A stretch of 64,000 bases of DNA from Nocardioides sp. zg-1228 (GCF_017086465.1 NZ_CP070961.1:2914001-2978000), one strand, 5' to 3'. Positions 25,040 through 34,450 are shown, counted from the stretch's first letter. The notes: a model not told the origin generated them from the letters alone. Made by a program: numbers and translations.

Positions 25040-25924
25040 CTACCCGCGGGGCAGCGAGCCGGCCGCGCCGACCGCCTCGAGGTCAGGCGGTGACGGGGGG
25101 TGGGAGTGCCGGTGGGTCGCACCGTCGGAGTGGCCGTGGGAGTGACCGTGCGAGTCCCCCTCGCCGCCGTGCTCGAAGGCGTGGGAGTGGGCGTAGCCGT
25201 GACCGTGGTCGGCCAGCAGACCCGCCGCGATGCCGTCGTGCCCGTGCCGGAGGTCGTGCTCCGCCGCGGCCACGCGCCGCCGGATGACCTCCAGGACCGC
25301 CTCCTCGGAGAGCAGGGGGCCGAAGAACGACGCGTCCTCGGGCAGGCCCGCTGGCGGGGTGCGGGCGAAGCCGGCCGGGACGACCACGACTCGGTCGGCT
25401 CCCAGCAGCCTCGCCCGGCGTACGACCTCGGCCAGGTCGCCGGGCTCGGCGACGCACGCGACCTCGACCGGCACCCCCGCGCCGTGGGTGCGCGCCAGGT
25501 GCGCGACCCGGTGGAGGTCGGCGTCGTCGAACGGGTCGCCCGACGGTGCCGTGACGACCAGGGTGGTGCCCGGTCGGGTCGAGACCCGCTCGGCCGCGCG
25601 ACGCAGCCACGCGACCAGGTGGTCGACGGTGCCGAAGTCGGCACTCTGCGCGACCCGTCCCGCTCCCGCCGTCGCACTGATCCACCGCAGCGTCTTCGCC
25701 GTGTCGGCCACCATGACGGGGTCACGGCCCCAGGTCATCGGGACGACCACGACGCGGCCCTCCCCCTCGGTGAGCAGTGCCGTCACGACGTCGTGCAACG
25801 GCCGGCCCGAGGTGGTGACGACGGCGCCCAGGGTGTCGGCGATCGGCGCCAGGGCGGCGCCCCCGTCGCTCTCATGCCCTGCGACCAGGACGGTCCTGGT
25901 CCGCCCGGACATGACCGAGGACAT
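25040..25924 (-). CDS. CbiX-like (sirohydrochlorin chelatase-like) protein with His-rich tail
   Basis: About 294 aa, encoded between ureA and ureB. The core has the class II chelatase layout: VLVAGHESDGGAAL at the start, where CbiX has the metal-binding His, then VVVVPMTWGRD, and a repeat of the same fold (TLVVTAPSGDP, VVVVPAGFAR). The last 60 residues are dense in histidine (HGHD, HGHGYAHSH, SHGHSHGHSDG, HRHSH) and should bind nickel or a similar metal. From position and tail I infer a nickel storage or delivery role for urease rather than cobalamin or siroheme synthesis. GTG 25933, overlapping the ureA stop, and ATG 25912 are alternative starts. Confidence 0.78.
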   Translation of the reverse strand: MSSVMSGRTRTVLVAGHESDGGAALAPIADTLGAVVTTSGRPLHDVVTALLTEGEGRVVVVPMTWGRDPVMVADTAKTLRWISATAGAGRVAQSADFGTVDHLVAWLRRAAERVSTRPGTTLVVTAPSGDPFDDADLHRVAHLARTHGAGVPVEVACVAEPGDLAEVVRRARLLGADRVVVVPAGFARTPPAGLPEDASFFGPLLSEEAVLEVIRRRVAAAEHDLRHGHDGIAAGLLADHGHGYAHSHAFEHGGEGDSHGHSHGHSDGATHRHSHPPSPPDLEAVGAAGSLPRG

Positions 25925-25929
25925 CTCCC

Positions 25930-26235
25930 TCACGCCGCCACGGGATCGTGGCAGGACACGAGCTTGCTGCCGTCGACGAAGGTCGCCTCCACCTGGAGCA
26001 GGGAGAGCCGCTCGCGCACCCCCGGCATGCAGTCGGCCTCGGTGACGACGTGCTTGCCCAGCTCCATGCACTCGGCGACCGACTTGCCGTCGCGCGCTCC
26101 CTCGATGATCGCCTCCGAGATGAGCGCCTGGGCCTCGGTGAGGTTGATCTTGGTCCCCCGCTCTCGCCGACGTCGGGCGAGCTCGGCGACCTGGTAGATG
26201 TAGAGCTTGTCGATCTCACGCGGAGTCAGTTGCAT
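25930..26235 (-). CDS. ureA: Urease subunit gamma
   Basis: This 101-aa protein is the gamma subunit and the first gene of the urease run. It begins MQLTPREIDKLYIYQVAELA and keeps INLTEAQALISEAIIEGARDG and ATFVDGSKLVS. ATG 26235 has AGGAGG nine bases upstream. The frame is open for 26 codons further but those residues do not resemble UreA. The promoter for the operon should lie between here and the divergent gene at 26421. Confidence 0.97.
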   Translation of the reverse strand: MQLTPREIDKLYIYQVAELARRRRERGTKINLTEAQALISEAIIEGARDGKSVAECMELGKHVVTEADCMPGVRERLSLLQVEATFVDGSKLVSCHDPVAA

Positions 26236-26420
26236 CTGTGTCGACCTCCTGAGGGCGGGCTGGTGGTGGGTCGTCCCAGGCGGGTCTCCCCCGGGCGCAT
26301 TCCTCACCTTCATCCACGTCCGTGCGCCTTCACAAGGGCCCAGGAGGTTCGGCCCGTGCCATCGGTATGAGCCTTGCCGGGCCTGGCTTTGCGGCCCGGA
26401 AATGCGGTTAGCCTGCAGAG

Positions 26421-29400
26421 GTGGAGACCGTCTGGTTAGTCCTCGGCGCCGCGGTTCTCGCCGCGACCCTCGCCGACGTCTTCCTCACGGTCCTCAACTA
26501 CGACGAGGCCGGATTCCTCTCCGGACCGGTCGCTCGCGGGCAGTGGCACCTGCTGCGCCGCGTCACCCGCCGGCTCCCTCGCCGGTGGCGCCCGTACGCC
26601 CTGCGCCAGGTGACCGGTCTGCAGGTCGTGATCGGGATCCTGGTGTGGGTCTTCGGGGTCATCCTCGGATTCGGGCTGATCTACCGCGGGCTGATGACCC
26701 CGACGTCGTTCTCCGTCTCCGGGCGGGGGTCGAGCCTGGACTTCTTCGACGCCATGTACTTCAGCGCCGCCCAGCTCTCGACGGTCGGTGGCTCGGCGCT
26801 CACCGCCGAGACCGACGTGCTGCGCTTCCTCAGCATCACCGAGACGCTGAGCGGCGTCGTGCTGATCTCGCTGATCCTCACCTTCCTGCTCGGCGTCTAC
26901 TCGGTGATCAGCGACCTCAACGCGCTCTGCCGCCACTTCTTCACCGCGGAGCGCGGGGCGGGCTCCCCCGTCGACAGCCTCGCCCCGTTCTTCCAGGGGG
27001 GCCAGCAGTCCGGGCTCGACGGCCACCTCGACGGCATCGCCGAGTCGTTCGCGTCCTACACCGACGGCCTGCGGCTGCACCACGCCGCCTACTACTTCCA
27101 GAGCGGTCGCGACCACTTCGCCCTCCCCTACGCGGTGCGGATGCTCGGTGGGACGATCGGCGCCCTGCGCTGGGGCCTGCCGTCGGGCCACCCCGCCTCG
27201 ACCCTCCCGGGCCTGGTGCCCCTCACCTTCCAGTTCCTCGAGTTCGGCGAGCAGCTCGAGCAGTCGGTGCACCTCGGTGAGCGCCCCGTCCCCGAGGTGG
27301 TCGGCTTCGAGACGTTCCGGGCCCAGGCCCTGGGCGAGCAGGCGCCCGCCGACCAGTGGGTCCCGCGCTTCGTGCAACTCGAGACCGCGATGGCGAGGCT
27401 GGTCGGCACGGAGCCGCTCGCCGACCTGCACGACTCCCACACCCGCTACAGCCGGTGGCTGCCCTTCGCCTACCGGAGCGAGCAGCTGACGCTCGGGGTC
27501 AGCGACGACCTCGACTACCAGCCCGTGATCGTCGGCGACCGGCCCGTCGCGGCCCTCGACGACACCACCACCGTCGCCGCGCAGATGGTGCTGCGCGGGC
27601 AGCCGCCGCCGGTGGGCGACCCGACGGCCGCCGGCGCTCGGTCCACCCTCACCCCTCTGCCGCGCTGGCGGAGGTTCGCGCAGCGCGACCTCGCGCAGGT
27701 CGACCCCGGCTACGCGCGGCTGCGCACCGCGATGCGCTCCGTCGTCGCGGCCGTCCTCGCCGTGGCCTCGCTCTACGTCCTCCTCGATGCGGCCACCGAC
27801 CGCGCCGCGATCCAGCCGGCCGTCTTCGGCGGCTTCGTCGCGATGACGAGCACGGGCGTCGCCGTCGAGAGGTCGCAGCGCGGGCAGGTGCTCACCAGCG
27901 TGCTGCAGCTCGTGCCGATCGGTGTCGTGGTGTTCCTCGGCGCGCTGGTGTCGGACTCGACACCGCTCACCGGTGTCCTGCTGGCCGTCGTGGCCCTGGT
28001 CGGCACGTGGGTGGGCCACTTCGGCGCCCGCTGGGCCGCCATCGGCCGGGTGTCGTTCATGGCCTACTACTTCGCGCTGATCCTCCGGCTGCAGCCCAGC
28101 GACGCTCCGTGGTTCCTCGGCGCGGCCGCGGTGGGCGTGCTGTGGGCGCTGCTCGTGTGCTACGTGCTGCTGCCCGCCCGCCCGCGCAAGGAGCTGCGCG
28201 AGGGCATCGAGGGATTCACTGCCCAGCTGGTCTCGGCGATGGACACCCTGGTCGACGCCATCTCGTGGGCCCGCTGGAGCGGCGACGTGCGCAAGCGGGC
28301 CGACCTCGAGCTGCGCCAGCTGCGCCGGGCCGGTGCATTCATCGGAGGATGCATGACCGGCGACGAGGAGACGATCGGCGTCTCCCCCGAGCGCGCGGCG
28401 GCGCTGCGCCTGCGGTTGTTCGACACCGAGCTCGCCGTCAAGAACCTCGCCTCCGCCGCACGCGACGTCACCGGCACCACCTTGTCGCTGGAGCTGCGGG
28501 CGCGGCTGGCCGGTCGGCTCGAGCTGCTCCAGGTCCATCTCGCCCGCACGACCGCGTTGGCGACGCCCGATGCCCACCTGCGTCCCGACCTCGCGGCACT
28601 GCCGCCCTGGACGGAGGAGGAGCCGCCGCAGGACTGGCCCCGCCAGGCGCGTGCGCTGCACGCGGCGATCGACGAGCTGCAACGCGTCTCGGAGAAGCTG
28701 CGGGACGCGGTCGACGCGGCTCTTGACCCGGAGGTCGCCTACACCGTGCCCCTGGCCGAGCAGGGCGAGGTGGGGGCCGACGCGCTGGTGGCGCCCGGCG
28801 CGCGCCAGGCCGCCGAGGACGCTCCCCCGGCGGGGCGTTCCCTCGCGCCGTCGACGCGCCAGGCGATCCAGGCCGCGGTCGCGACCGGCCTCGCGCTGGC
28901 GGTCGGGGAGCTGGTGTCCTCGAGCCACCAGTACTGGGCGGTGCTCGCGGCCTACCAGGTGTTGGGCGGGACCGACGGCGAGACCCTGGTCAAGGGCGCC
29001 CAACGCCTCGCCGGCACCGTCGGGGGCGCGGCGATCGGCTTCGCGATCGCACTGGAGAGCGGGTCGGACCCCGCGGTGGTGCTGCCGGTCCTCGCCGTGG
29101 CGGTCTTCGCCTCCGCCTACTACCGCCAGGTGTCGCCGGCCCTCACCGCGCTGTGGACGACGATGATCTTCGCGATGCTCTACGAGTACCTCGGGCGGCT
29201 GACCAGCCTCGCGCTGGAGGAGCGGGTGCTGGAGACGGTCTTCGGCGCGCTGGTGGCGCTCGCCGTCGCCGCGCTGGTGCTGCCGCGCCACACCCGCACC
29301 CACTACCACGCCAACCTCGCCGCGCTGGTCGAGGACGTCGACGTGATCGTCACCGCGAGCCTGTCGCGACTGGCCGGTGACCACGCGATCTCGCAGACGG

Positions 29401-29867
29401 CGGTGCGCCAACGCCTCCTCGACGCCGACCGGCACGTGCGCTCCATCGCGACCGCCGCGGACCCGCTGCGCCGCTCGGCCGGGGCCCTCGAGCCCGGGGG
29501 CGTGGAGAGCCAGCTCACGGCGGCCTGGTCCCTGGTCTTCCACACCCGGCAGCTGGTGGGGGCGGTCGAGGGGGCGATCACCGAGGGTGTCGACCCGGGC
29601 GTCGACCCGAGCCTGGACTGGGGCGCCCTGAGCCGGGCCACCAGCGAGAACGTCGCTGCGCTCACGACGGCGCTGTCCGGCCGGCTGCCGGGCGCGATCG
29701 ACGACTCGGTCGGCGACGGGGCGGACGTGGACGCGCCCCAACGCACCATCGACGCGGTCCTCCTGGAGGTCAGCCTGGTCAACCAGACCCTGCTGGCCCT
29801 CCTCGAGGCCGTCTCCCCCGGGGCGGTCGGCGCCGCCGAGCCCGCCGCTGAACCGACGACTGCATGA
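26421..29867 (+). CDS. Two-pore-domain-like channel fused to FUSC-type membrane protein
   Basis: This 1148-aa protein starts at GTG 26421, directly after a TTAGCC-like -10 element, so it may be translated from a leaderless message. Residues 1-175 look like an ion-channel module: helix, helix, a pore-loop stretch STVGGSALT near residue 118, and a final helix (LISLILTFLLGVYSVI). Residues about 430-585 and 810-960 are two FUSC-type bundles with helices around FGGFVAMTSTGVAV and YWAVLAAYQVLGG. FUSC proteins such as fusaric-acid or aromatic-acid exporters usually carry two such halves. The N-terminal channel is an unusual addition. It is divergent from the urease operon; the substrate is unknown. 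Confidence 0.75.
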   Translation: METVWLVLGAAVLAATLADVFLTVLNYDEAGFLSGPVARGQWHLLRRVTRRLPRRWRPYALRQVTGLQVVIGILVWVFGVILGFGLIYRGLMTPTSFSVSGRGSSLDFFDAMYFSAAQLSTVGGSALTAETDVLRFLSITETLSGVVLISLILTFLLGVYSVISDLNALCRHFFTAERGAGSPVDSLAPFFQGGQQSGLDGHLDGIAESFASYTDGLRLHHAAYYFQSGRDHFALPYAVRMLGGTIGALRWGLPSGHPASTLPGLVPLTFQFLEFGEQLEQSVHLGERPVPEVVGFETFRAQALGEQAPADQWVPRFVQLETAMARLVGTEPLADLHDSHTRYSRWLPFAYRSEQLTLGVSDDLDYQPVIVGDRPVAALDDTTTVAAQMVLRGQPPPVGDPTAAGARSTLTPLPRWRRFAQRDLAQVDPGYARLRTAMRSVVAAVLAVASLYVLLDAATDRAAIQPAVFGGFVAMTSTGVAVERSQRGQVLTSVLQLVPIGVVVFLGALVSDSTPLTGVLLAVVALVGTWVGHFGARWAAIGRVSFMAYYFALILRLQPSDAPWFLGAAAVGVLWALLVCYVLLPARPRKELREGIEGFTAQLVSAMDTLVDAISWARWSGDVRKRADLELRQLRRAGAFIGGCMTGDEETIGVSPERAAALRLRLFDTELAVKNLASAARDVTGTTLSLELRARLAGRLELLQVHLARTTALATPDAHLRPDLAALPPWTEEEPPQDWPRQARALHAAIDELQRVSEKLRDAVDAALDPEVAYTVPLAEQGEVGADALVAPGARQAAEDAPPAGRSLAPSTRQAIQAAVATGLALAVGELVSSSHQYWAVLAAYQVLGGTDGETLVKGAQRLAGTVGGAAIGFAIALESGSDPAVVLPVLAVAVFASAYYRQVSPALTALWTTMIFAMLYEYLGRLTSLALEERVLETVFGALVALAVAALVLPRHTRTHYHANLAALVEDVDVIVTASLSRLAGDHAISQTAVRQRLLDADRHVRSIATAADPLRRSAGALEPGGVESQLTAAWSLVFHTRQLVGAVEGAITEGVDPGVDPSLDWGALSRATSENVAALTTALSGRLPGAIDDSVGDGADVDAPQRTIDAVLLEVSLVNQTLLALLEAVSPGAVGAAEPAAEPTTA

Positions 29868-29955
29868 GGAGGCACACAGTGGACGACATGGGCACTGGTC
29901 CCGGAGGGGCCACACGCGGGGGACGCATCACCGTGCCCCCGGATCGGACGCGCCG

Positions 29956-30399
29956 ATGAGCGCGGCGACGCAGCACGACTCGCGACTCACCTCGGTCCTG
30001 CTGGTCCTGGCCGGGGGCATCGTGGGCGTCGGGGCGCGTGAGGGATTCATGCTCGCCGTGCCCAACGCCGACGGCATCCCCATCGTGGTGCCGGTCGTCA
30101 ACGTGCTCGGGGCGTTCGTCCTGGGGTTCCTCTACGAGGCACTCACCCGCGACGAGACGCCGCCCCAGCTCACGTCGCGGCTCAAGCTGCTCATCGGCAC
30201 CGGGTTCTGCGGGGGTCTCACCACCTACAGCTCGCTGGCGACCGACACAGCCGTGCTGCTCGACGACTCCCGCGTGGGGGTGGCTGCGGTCTACGCCCTC
30301 GGCACGCTCGTCGTCGGCGGCCTGGCCACCCTGGCGGGCATCGCCCTCGCGGCGAGCCGGCACACGCAGTCCCCCCGCGGCGAAGGAGCCAGCCGATGA
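29956..30399 (+). CDS. crcB: Fluoride channel FluC/CrcB, first subunit
   Basis: This 147-aa protein has four membrane helices, with GTGFCGGLTTYSSLATD as the FluC pore signature (TTYS in place of the commoner TTFST). It exports fluoride as a dual-topology dimer. The overlap of its stop with the next fluC ATG (ATGA) suggests the two proteins are made together and may form a heterodimer, as in other Gram-positives with paired genes. I see no fluoride riboswitch in the 88 bp upstream. Confidence 0.9.
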   Translation: MSAATQHDSRLTSVLLVLAGGIVGVGAREGFMLAVPNADGIPIVVPVVNVLGAFVLGFLYEALTRDETPPQLTSRLKLLIGTGFCGGLTTYSSLATDTAVLLDDSRVGVAAVYALGTLVVGGLATLAGIALAASRHTQSPRGEGASR

Positions 30400-30776
30400 C
30401 GCCGGGACTCTTCGCACTGCTCGTCGTCGCCGGCGGGGTGGGCGCCAGCGTGCGCTACCTCGTCGATGCCTGGATCAAGGCCCGGACGAAGGGGTCGGCC
30501 TTCCCGTGGTCGACGGCGATCATCAACCTCACCGGCTCGCCGGCGCTCGGGTTCCTCACCGGCCTGGTCGCCAGCCACCTCGCCTCGACCGACGTGAGCG
30601 CCATCGTGGGCACCGGGTTCCTGGGCGGCTACACGACCTTCAGCACCGCCAGCTACGAGACCGTCCAGCTGGTGCGCGAGAAGCGCTACGGCCTGGCGGC
30701 GGCCTACGGCGTCGGGGTGCTGGTGCTCAGCGTCGCCCTGGCGTTCGGCGGCTACTACTGGGGCTCGCACCTGTAG
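30396..30776 (+). CDS. crcB: Fluoride channel FluC/CrcB, second subunit
   Basis: This 126-aa, four-helix protein carries GTGFLGGYTTFSTASYET, closer to the consensus pore motif than its partner. It starts inside the last codons of the first fluC gene. LTGSPALGFLTGLV corresponds to the first-helix Asn/Gly region, with Ser-Pro at the position often taken by Asn-Xxx. It likely pairs with the product of the gene before it. Confidence 0.92.
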   Translation: MTPGLFALLVVAGGVGASVRYLVDAWIKARTKGSAFPWSTAIINLTGSPALGFLTGLVASHLASTDVSAIVGTGFLGGYTTFSTASYETVQLVREKRYGLAAAYGVGVLVLSVALAFGGYYWGSHL

Positions 30777-30783
30777 GCGGCGC

Positions 30784-31659
30784 TCAGCCCAGCAGGGTGG
30801 CCGTGCTGTCCCAGCAGACGGCACGCAGCCACTCGTCACCGAGCCCGAGCCGCTCGAGCGACTCGAGCTGCACGCCGTAGGGGTAGGGGATGTGGGGGAA
30901 GTCGCTGCCGAGGTGCACCCGGCCGGCGAGGCCGAGGTCGCGCAGCCGGGGCAGCAGGTCGTCGGGGTAGGCGCCGCCCATCTCCTCGAAGAACGGCGTG
31001 AACGCCATCGTCGTGTCGAGGGCCACCCGCTCGTGCTGCTCGGCGAGTCCGAGGAAGTCGGCGTACTCCGGGGCGCCGGCGTGGGCGATGACCAGCCGCA
31101 GCCGCGGGTGGCGGGCGAGCAGCGCGGCGACCGGGGCCGGGCCGGTGTGCTCGGTCGCGACGGGACCGCTGCCGGCGTGGAGGACGACGGGGGCGCCGGT
31201 CTCGGAGACCACGCCCCACGCCTCGTCGAGGAGGGGGTCGGTGACGTCGAAGGCGCCGACCTGCACGTGCACCTTCCAGACCTCGACCGGCTCGGGGGCC
31301 GCGGACCGGGCGGCGACGTACGCCGCGACGCCGGGCTCGGGGAAGAACGTGCCGCAGACCGCCGCCTCCGGCACGCGCCGCGCGAACCCGGCGGCCCAGT
31401 CGTTGAGGAACTCCGCCATGCCGACCCGGTGGGCGTAGGGCAGCGCGGTGAAGCGACGCACGCCGAAGGAGCGCAGCGTCTCCACCAGGACGTCGTCGGC
31501 GTCGCGGTAGTGGAGCGGCCACGGCCGGCCGATGAGCGGACCGGCCGCGTCGAACTGCGCACGGACCTTGGCCATCACCCGCGGCGGGAGGAAGTGGGTG
31601 TGCAGGTCCTGCAGGCCGGGCAGGCCGAGGGCACGGGCGAACGCGACGGGATCGGTCAC
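30784..31659 (-). CDS. Amidohydrolase 2 family metal-dependent hydrolase
   Basis: This 291-aa TIM-barrel protein has the metal site DLHTHF near residue 18, a second His in VIAHAGAPEY, and GSDFPH near the end, with the catalytic Asp. This is the layout of the ACMSD-like amidohydrolases that carry out decarboxylation or hydrolysis on small carboxylates. It converges with the fluC genes and lies eight bases after smpB on the same strand. The substrate cannot be read from the sequence. Confidence 0.85.
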   Translation of the reverse strand: MTDPVAFARALGLPGLQDLHTHFLPPRVMAKVRAQFDAAGPLIGRPWPLHYRDADDVLVETLRSFGVRRFTALPYAHRVGMAEFLNDWAAGFARRVPEAAVCGTFFPEPGVAAYVAARSAAPEPVEVWKVHVQVGAFDVTDPLLDEAWGVVSETGAPVVLHAGSGPVATEHTGPAPVAALLARHPRLRLVIAHAGAPEYADFLGLAEQHERVALDTTMAFTPFFEEMGGAYPDDLLPRLRDLGLAGRVHLGSDFPHIPYPYGVQLESLERLGLGDEWLRAVCWDSTATLLG

Positions 31660-31666
31660 CCCGGGC

Positions 31667-32146
31667 TCAGTCCCGGTGACCCTTGAGCCGCCGCTGGACC
31701 GCGTCGACCTTCTCCCGGTTGGCCTGCCGCTCGGCGAGGGTGTGGCGCTTGTCGTAGGCCTTCTTGCCCTTGGCGAGCGCGATCTCGACCTTGGCGCGGC
31801 CGTCCTTGAAGTAGAGCGCGAGCGGGACGATCGTGTAGCCCTTGTCGGTGATCTTGCGCTCGATCTTGTCGATCTCCGAGCGGTTGAGCAGCAGCTTGCG
31901 GCGCCGCCGGGCGGAGTGGTTGGTCCAGGTGCCCTGGCTGTACTCCGGGATGTGCACCCCCAGCAGCCACGCCTCGCCGTTGTCGATCTCGGCGAACCCG
32001 TCGACCAGCGAGGCCCGGCCCTGCCGCAGCGACTTCACCTCGGTGCCCATGAGGACCAGGCCGGCCTCCCACGTGTCCTCGATGTGGTAGTCGTGGCGCG
32101 CCTTCTTGTTCTGCGCGACCATCTTCTGGCCCTGCTCCTTCGCCAT
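31667..32146 (-). CDS. smpB: SsrA-binding protein SmpB
   Basis: This 159-aa protein binds tmRNA and places it in the stalled ribosome. [20 protein letters not shown] is the family start, [10 protein letters not shown] and [19 protein letters not shown] are conserved core blocks, and a lysine/arginine-rich tail ([14 protein letters not shown]) reaches the mRNA channel. ATG 32146 has GGGAGG at good spacing; nine upstream codons are open but unlikely. The partner ssrA lies 18 kb away in this window. Confidence 0.97.
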   Translation of the reverse strand: MAKEQGQKMVAQNKKARHDYHIEDTWEAGLVLMGTEVKSLRQGRASLVDGFAEIDNGEAWLLGVHIPEYSQGTWTNHSARRRRKLLLNRSEIDKIERKITDKGYTIVPLALYFKDGRAKVEIALAKGKKAYDKRHTLAERQANREKVDAVQRRLKGHRD

Positions 32147-32188
32147 GGGCCCATCCTCCCAGAGCGTCACCAACGCCTGTCCAGCGCG

Positions 32189-33454
32189 TTACAGCCAGTT
32201 CATCGGGTCCACGGCCTGGCCGTTGGCCATCACGGTGAAGTGCAGGTGGCACCCGGTCGACCAGCCCGTGCTGCCCTCGAACCCGATCACCTGCCCCACC
32301 TCGACCCGGTCGCCCACGCCGACGTTGTAGCCGCTGGCGTGGTTGTAGATCGTGGCGATGCCACGTCCGCCGAGCACGCCGTGGTCGATCACGAGGCGGT
32401 TGCCGTAGACCCCGCTGTAGTAGGACGACACCACCCGGCCCGGCGCCGCGGCGCGCAGCGGCGTGCCGCAGCCGCCGGCGAAGTCGACGCCGTCGTGCAG
32501 GCCCCAGTAGTGGTAGATCGGGTGCGAGCGGTAGCCGAACGGCGAGGTGACGTAGCCGTCGACGGGGGAGGCGAGGATCCCCGAGCCCGGGCTGGGCGCC
32601 GCCTGGGAGCGGGCCTGGGCCCGCTGGCGGCGGAGCGCGGCGAGCGCTCGCTTGCGGAGCATCTCCTCGATCCGCTGCTGCTCCTTCTCGAGCTTGCGGA
32701 GCTTGGCGAGGTCCTTCGCGCGGGCCTGGCGCGCGCCGACGCGGGCGTCGCGGCGCTCGACGACGAGCTCGACCACCGCGTCCTTGGCGGCCCGCTCCTC
32801 GGCCTCGAGGGCCTGCATCACCTCGAGGTGCTCGGCGGCAGCCTCGCGCTTGACGGCCACGTCGTCACGGGCCTCGGCGACCTGGTCCTCGCGCACCTCG
32901 AGCAGCACCTCGGAGGCCTTGAGCTCGTCGTACTCGCGCGCCTCCTGGCCGACGACGACGTCGCGGACGCCGTCGCGGCGGGTGAGCTCCTCGGTCGACT
33001 CGGCGCCGAGCAGCGACGAGAACGCGAGGAGCTCGGGGTCGCCCTCGGAGTACATGTCGGCGACGGTGCTCGCGACCTTCTGCCGCTGGGTGTCGCGGTC
33101 GACCCGGCCCTGGGCCAGGGCCGCCTCGGCGGCGGCCAGCTCGGCCTCCGCGACCTCGAGCGCGGCCTGCATCCGCGCGTCGCGCTCGTGGGCCACCTCC
33201 ACCTTGCCGCGCGCGGTGGCGAGCCGGGTCTTGGCGACCCGGAGCTGCCGCTGGGCTGCCGCGAGCCGGGCCGTGGCCTTGCGCAGCTGGGCGCTGGACG
33301 CGTCGAGGTCCTGGTGGGCGCCCTTGAGCTCGCGCTCGACCTTGTTCTTCTTGTCCTTGAGGTCGTCGGCATGGGCCGCGGACACGCTCAGGGCCATGAC
33401 CGCGACAAGTGCTGCGGCCAGGCGTCGTTGAGCGGCACGGGGGAAGGTACGCAC
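32189..33454 (-). CDS. Secreted M23 peptidase with coiled coil (EnvC/NlpD-like)
   Basis: This 421-aa protein begins with a signal peptide (ALVAVMALSVSAAHA). A long alanine-, leucine- and arginine-rich coiled coil spans about residues 30-270. An LytM/M23 domain spans about 296-421, with SPFGYRSHP, the zinc ligands in HDGVDFAG, and HLHF near 402. Its place directly downstream of ftsEX matches systems in which FtsEX drives a coiled-coil peptidoglycan hydrolase or its activator at the septum. The His and Asp metal residues look intact, so it may be active itself. Confidence 0.92.
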   Translation of the reverse strand: MRTFPRAAQRRLAAALVAVMALSVSAAHADDLKDKKNKVERELKGAHQDLDASSAQLRKATARLAAAQRQLRVAKTRLATARGKVEVAHERDARMQAALEVAEAELAAAEAALAQGRVDRDTQRQKVASTVADMYSEGDPELLAFSSLLGAESTEELTRRDGVRDVVVGQEAREYDELKASEVLLEVREDQVAEARDDVAVKREAAAEHLEVMQALEAEERAAKDAVVELVVERRDARVGARQARAKDLAKLRKLEKEQQRIEEMLRKRALAALRRQRAQARSQAAPSPGSGILASPVDGYVTSPFGYRSHPIYHYWGLHDGVDFAGGCGTPLRAAAPGRVVSSYYSGVYGNRLVIDHGVLGGRGIATIYNHASGYNVGVGDRVEVGQVIGFEGSTGWSTGCHLHFTVMANGQAVDPMNWL

Positions 33455-33541
33455 CGGGGAAGCCTTTGCGTCGGGGAAGCGGGGAAGGGTGCCACTCCCG
33501 ACTGGCGCCGGGCGAGACGCCTAGACGCTAACCCCCGCGAC

Positions 33542-34450
33542 TCAGACTTTGAGGTATTTGCGCGTCAACACGAGTGTCGGGAGCAAGGTGAGCACCGGGC
33601 CGAGGATCCCGATGGCTCCGGCGGCCACCCAGTACTCGCTCCACCCGATCCACGGCACGAACCTCAGGTTGGCGGCGAGGTCGCCGATCGCGAAGTGCAG
33701 GAACGCCGCCAGCGCTCCCCCGGCGAGTGCGACGCTGATCAGGGCCGTCACCAGCGCCTCGAGGAGGAACGGCAGCGCGATGTAGAGCGTCGAGGCCCCG
33801 ACCAGGCGCATGATGCCGATCTCCTTGCGGCGCGCGAAGGCGGCGAGGCGGATCGTGTTGGCGACGAGCAGCAGCGCGGCCAGCACCAGCAGGCCGGCGG
33901 TGCCGAGGGCGTACGTGCGCATCTTGGTGATCGTGGTGAGGATCGGGCCCACCTGCTCGCGCAGGTCACGCACGCGCGACACCCCGTCGAGGCCCTGCAC
34001 CGCGCTGATGATGCCCTCATACTCCTGCGGATCCTCGAGGGTGATCCAGATCGTCTCCGGCATGTCCTCGGCGGTCAGCGCCGGGTTGTCGCCGGAGAAC
34101 AGCTCCTCGCCGTAGAGCTCCTTGGCCTTCTCCAGGGCCACCTCGCCGGACTCGAAGCGATGGCTCGCGACCTCGGGGTTGGCCTCCACGACCGCCTCGA
34201 TCTCGGCCTTCTGTGCCTCGGTCACCGGGTTGGGGCACACCGGGTTGGAGTCGTTGAGCCGGCACAGGTAGACGGTGATCTGGAGCTGGTTGCCGAAGTG
34301 CTCGGCCGCCCGCGTCGCCTGCTGCTGGAACAGCAGGCCGATGCCGACGAGCGTCAGCGACACGACGAGGGTGAGGATCACCGCGAGGTGCATCGTCAGG
34401 TTGCGTCGCAGGCCCTGGCCGAGCTCGGAGAAGACGTAGCGCAGCTGCAT
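33542..34450 (-). CDS. ftsX: Cell division permease FtsX
   Basis: This 302-aa protein has one N-terminal helix, a large extracellular domain, and three C-terminal helices. That is the FtsX topology. The outer domain contains two Cys residues (VYLCRLNDSNPVC) that could form a disulfide. MRLVGASTLYIALPF is the FtsX coupling segment after the second helix. With FtsE it signals to the peptidoglycan hydrolase encoded next. The gene follows ftsE by about 55 bp. Confidence 0.95.
   Translation of the reverse strand: MQLRYVFSELGQGLRRNLTMHLAVILTLVVSLTLVGIGLLFQQQATRAAEHFGNQLQITVYLCRLNDSNPVCPNPVTEAQKAEIEAVVEANPEVASHRFESGEVALEKAKELYGEELFSGDNPALTAEDMPETIWITLEDPQEYEGIISAVQGLDGVSRVRDLREQVGPILTTITKMRTYALGTAGLLVLAALLLVANTIRLAAFARRKEIGIMRLVGASTLYIALPFLLEALVTALISVALAGGALAAFLHFAIGDLAANLRFVPWIGWSEYWVAAGAIGILGPVLTLLPTLVLTRKYLKV

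Noticed and set aside
26436..29915. A 1159-residue open frame on the minus strand opposite the channel-FUSC gene
   Set aside because: Antisense shadow; no domain pattern, while the plus strand encodes membrane helices in the right order.
29868..29955. Fluoride riboswitch before the fluC pair
   Set aside because: The conserved GGNGATG-type core and pseudoknot elements were not found in the 88 bp.
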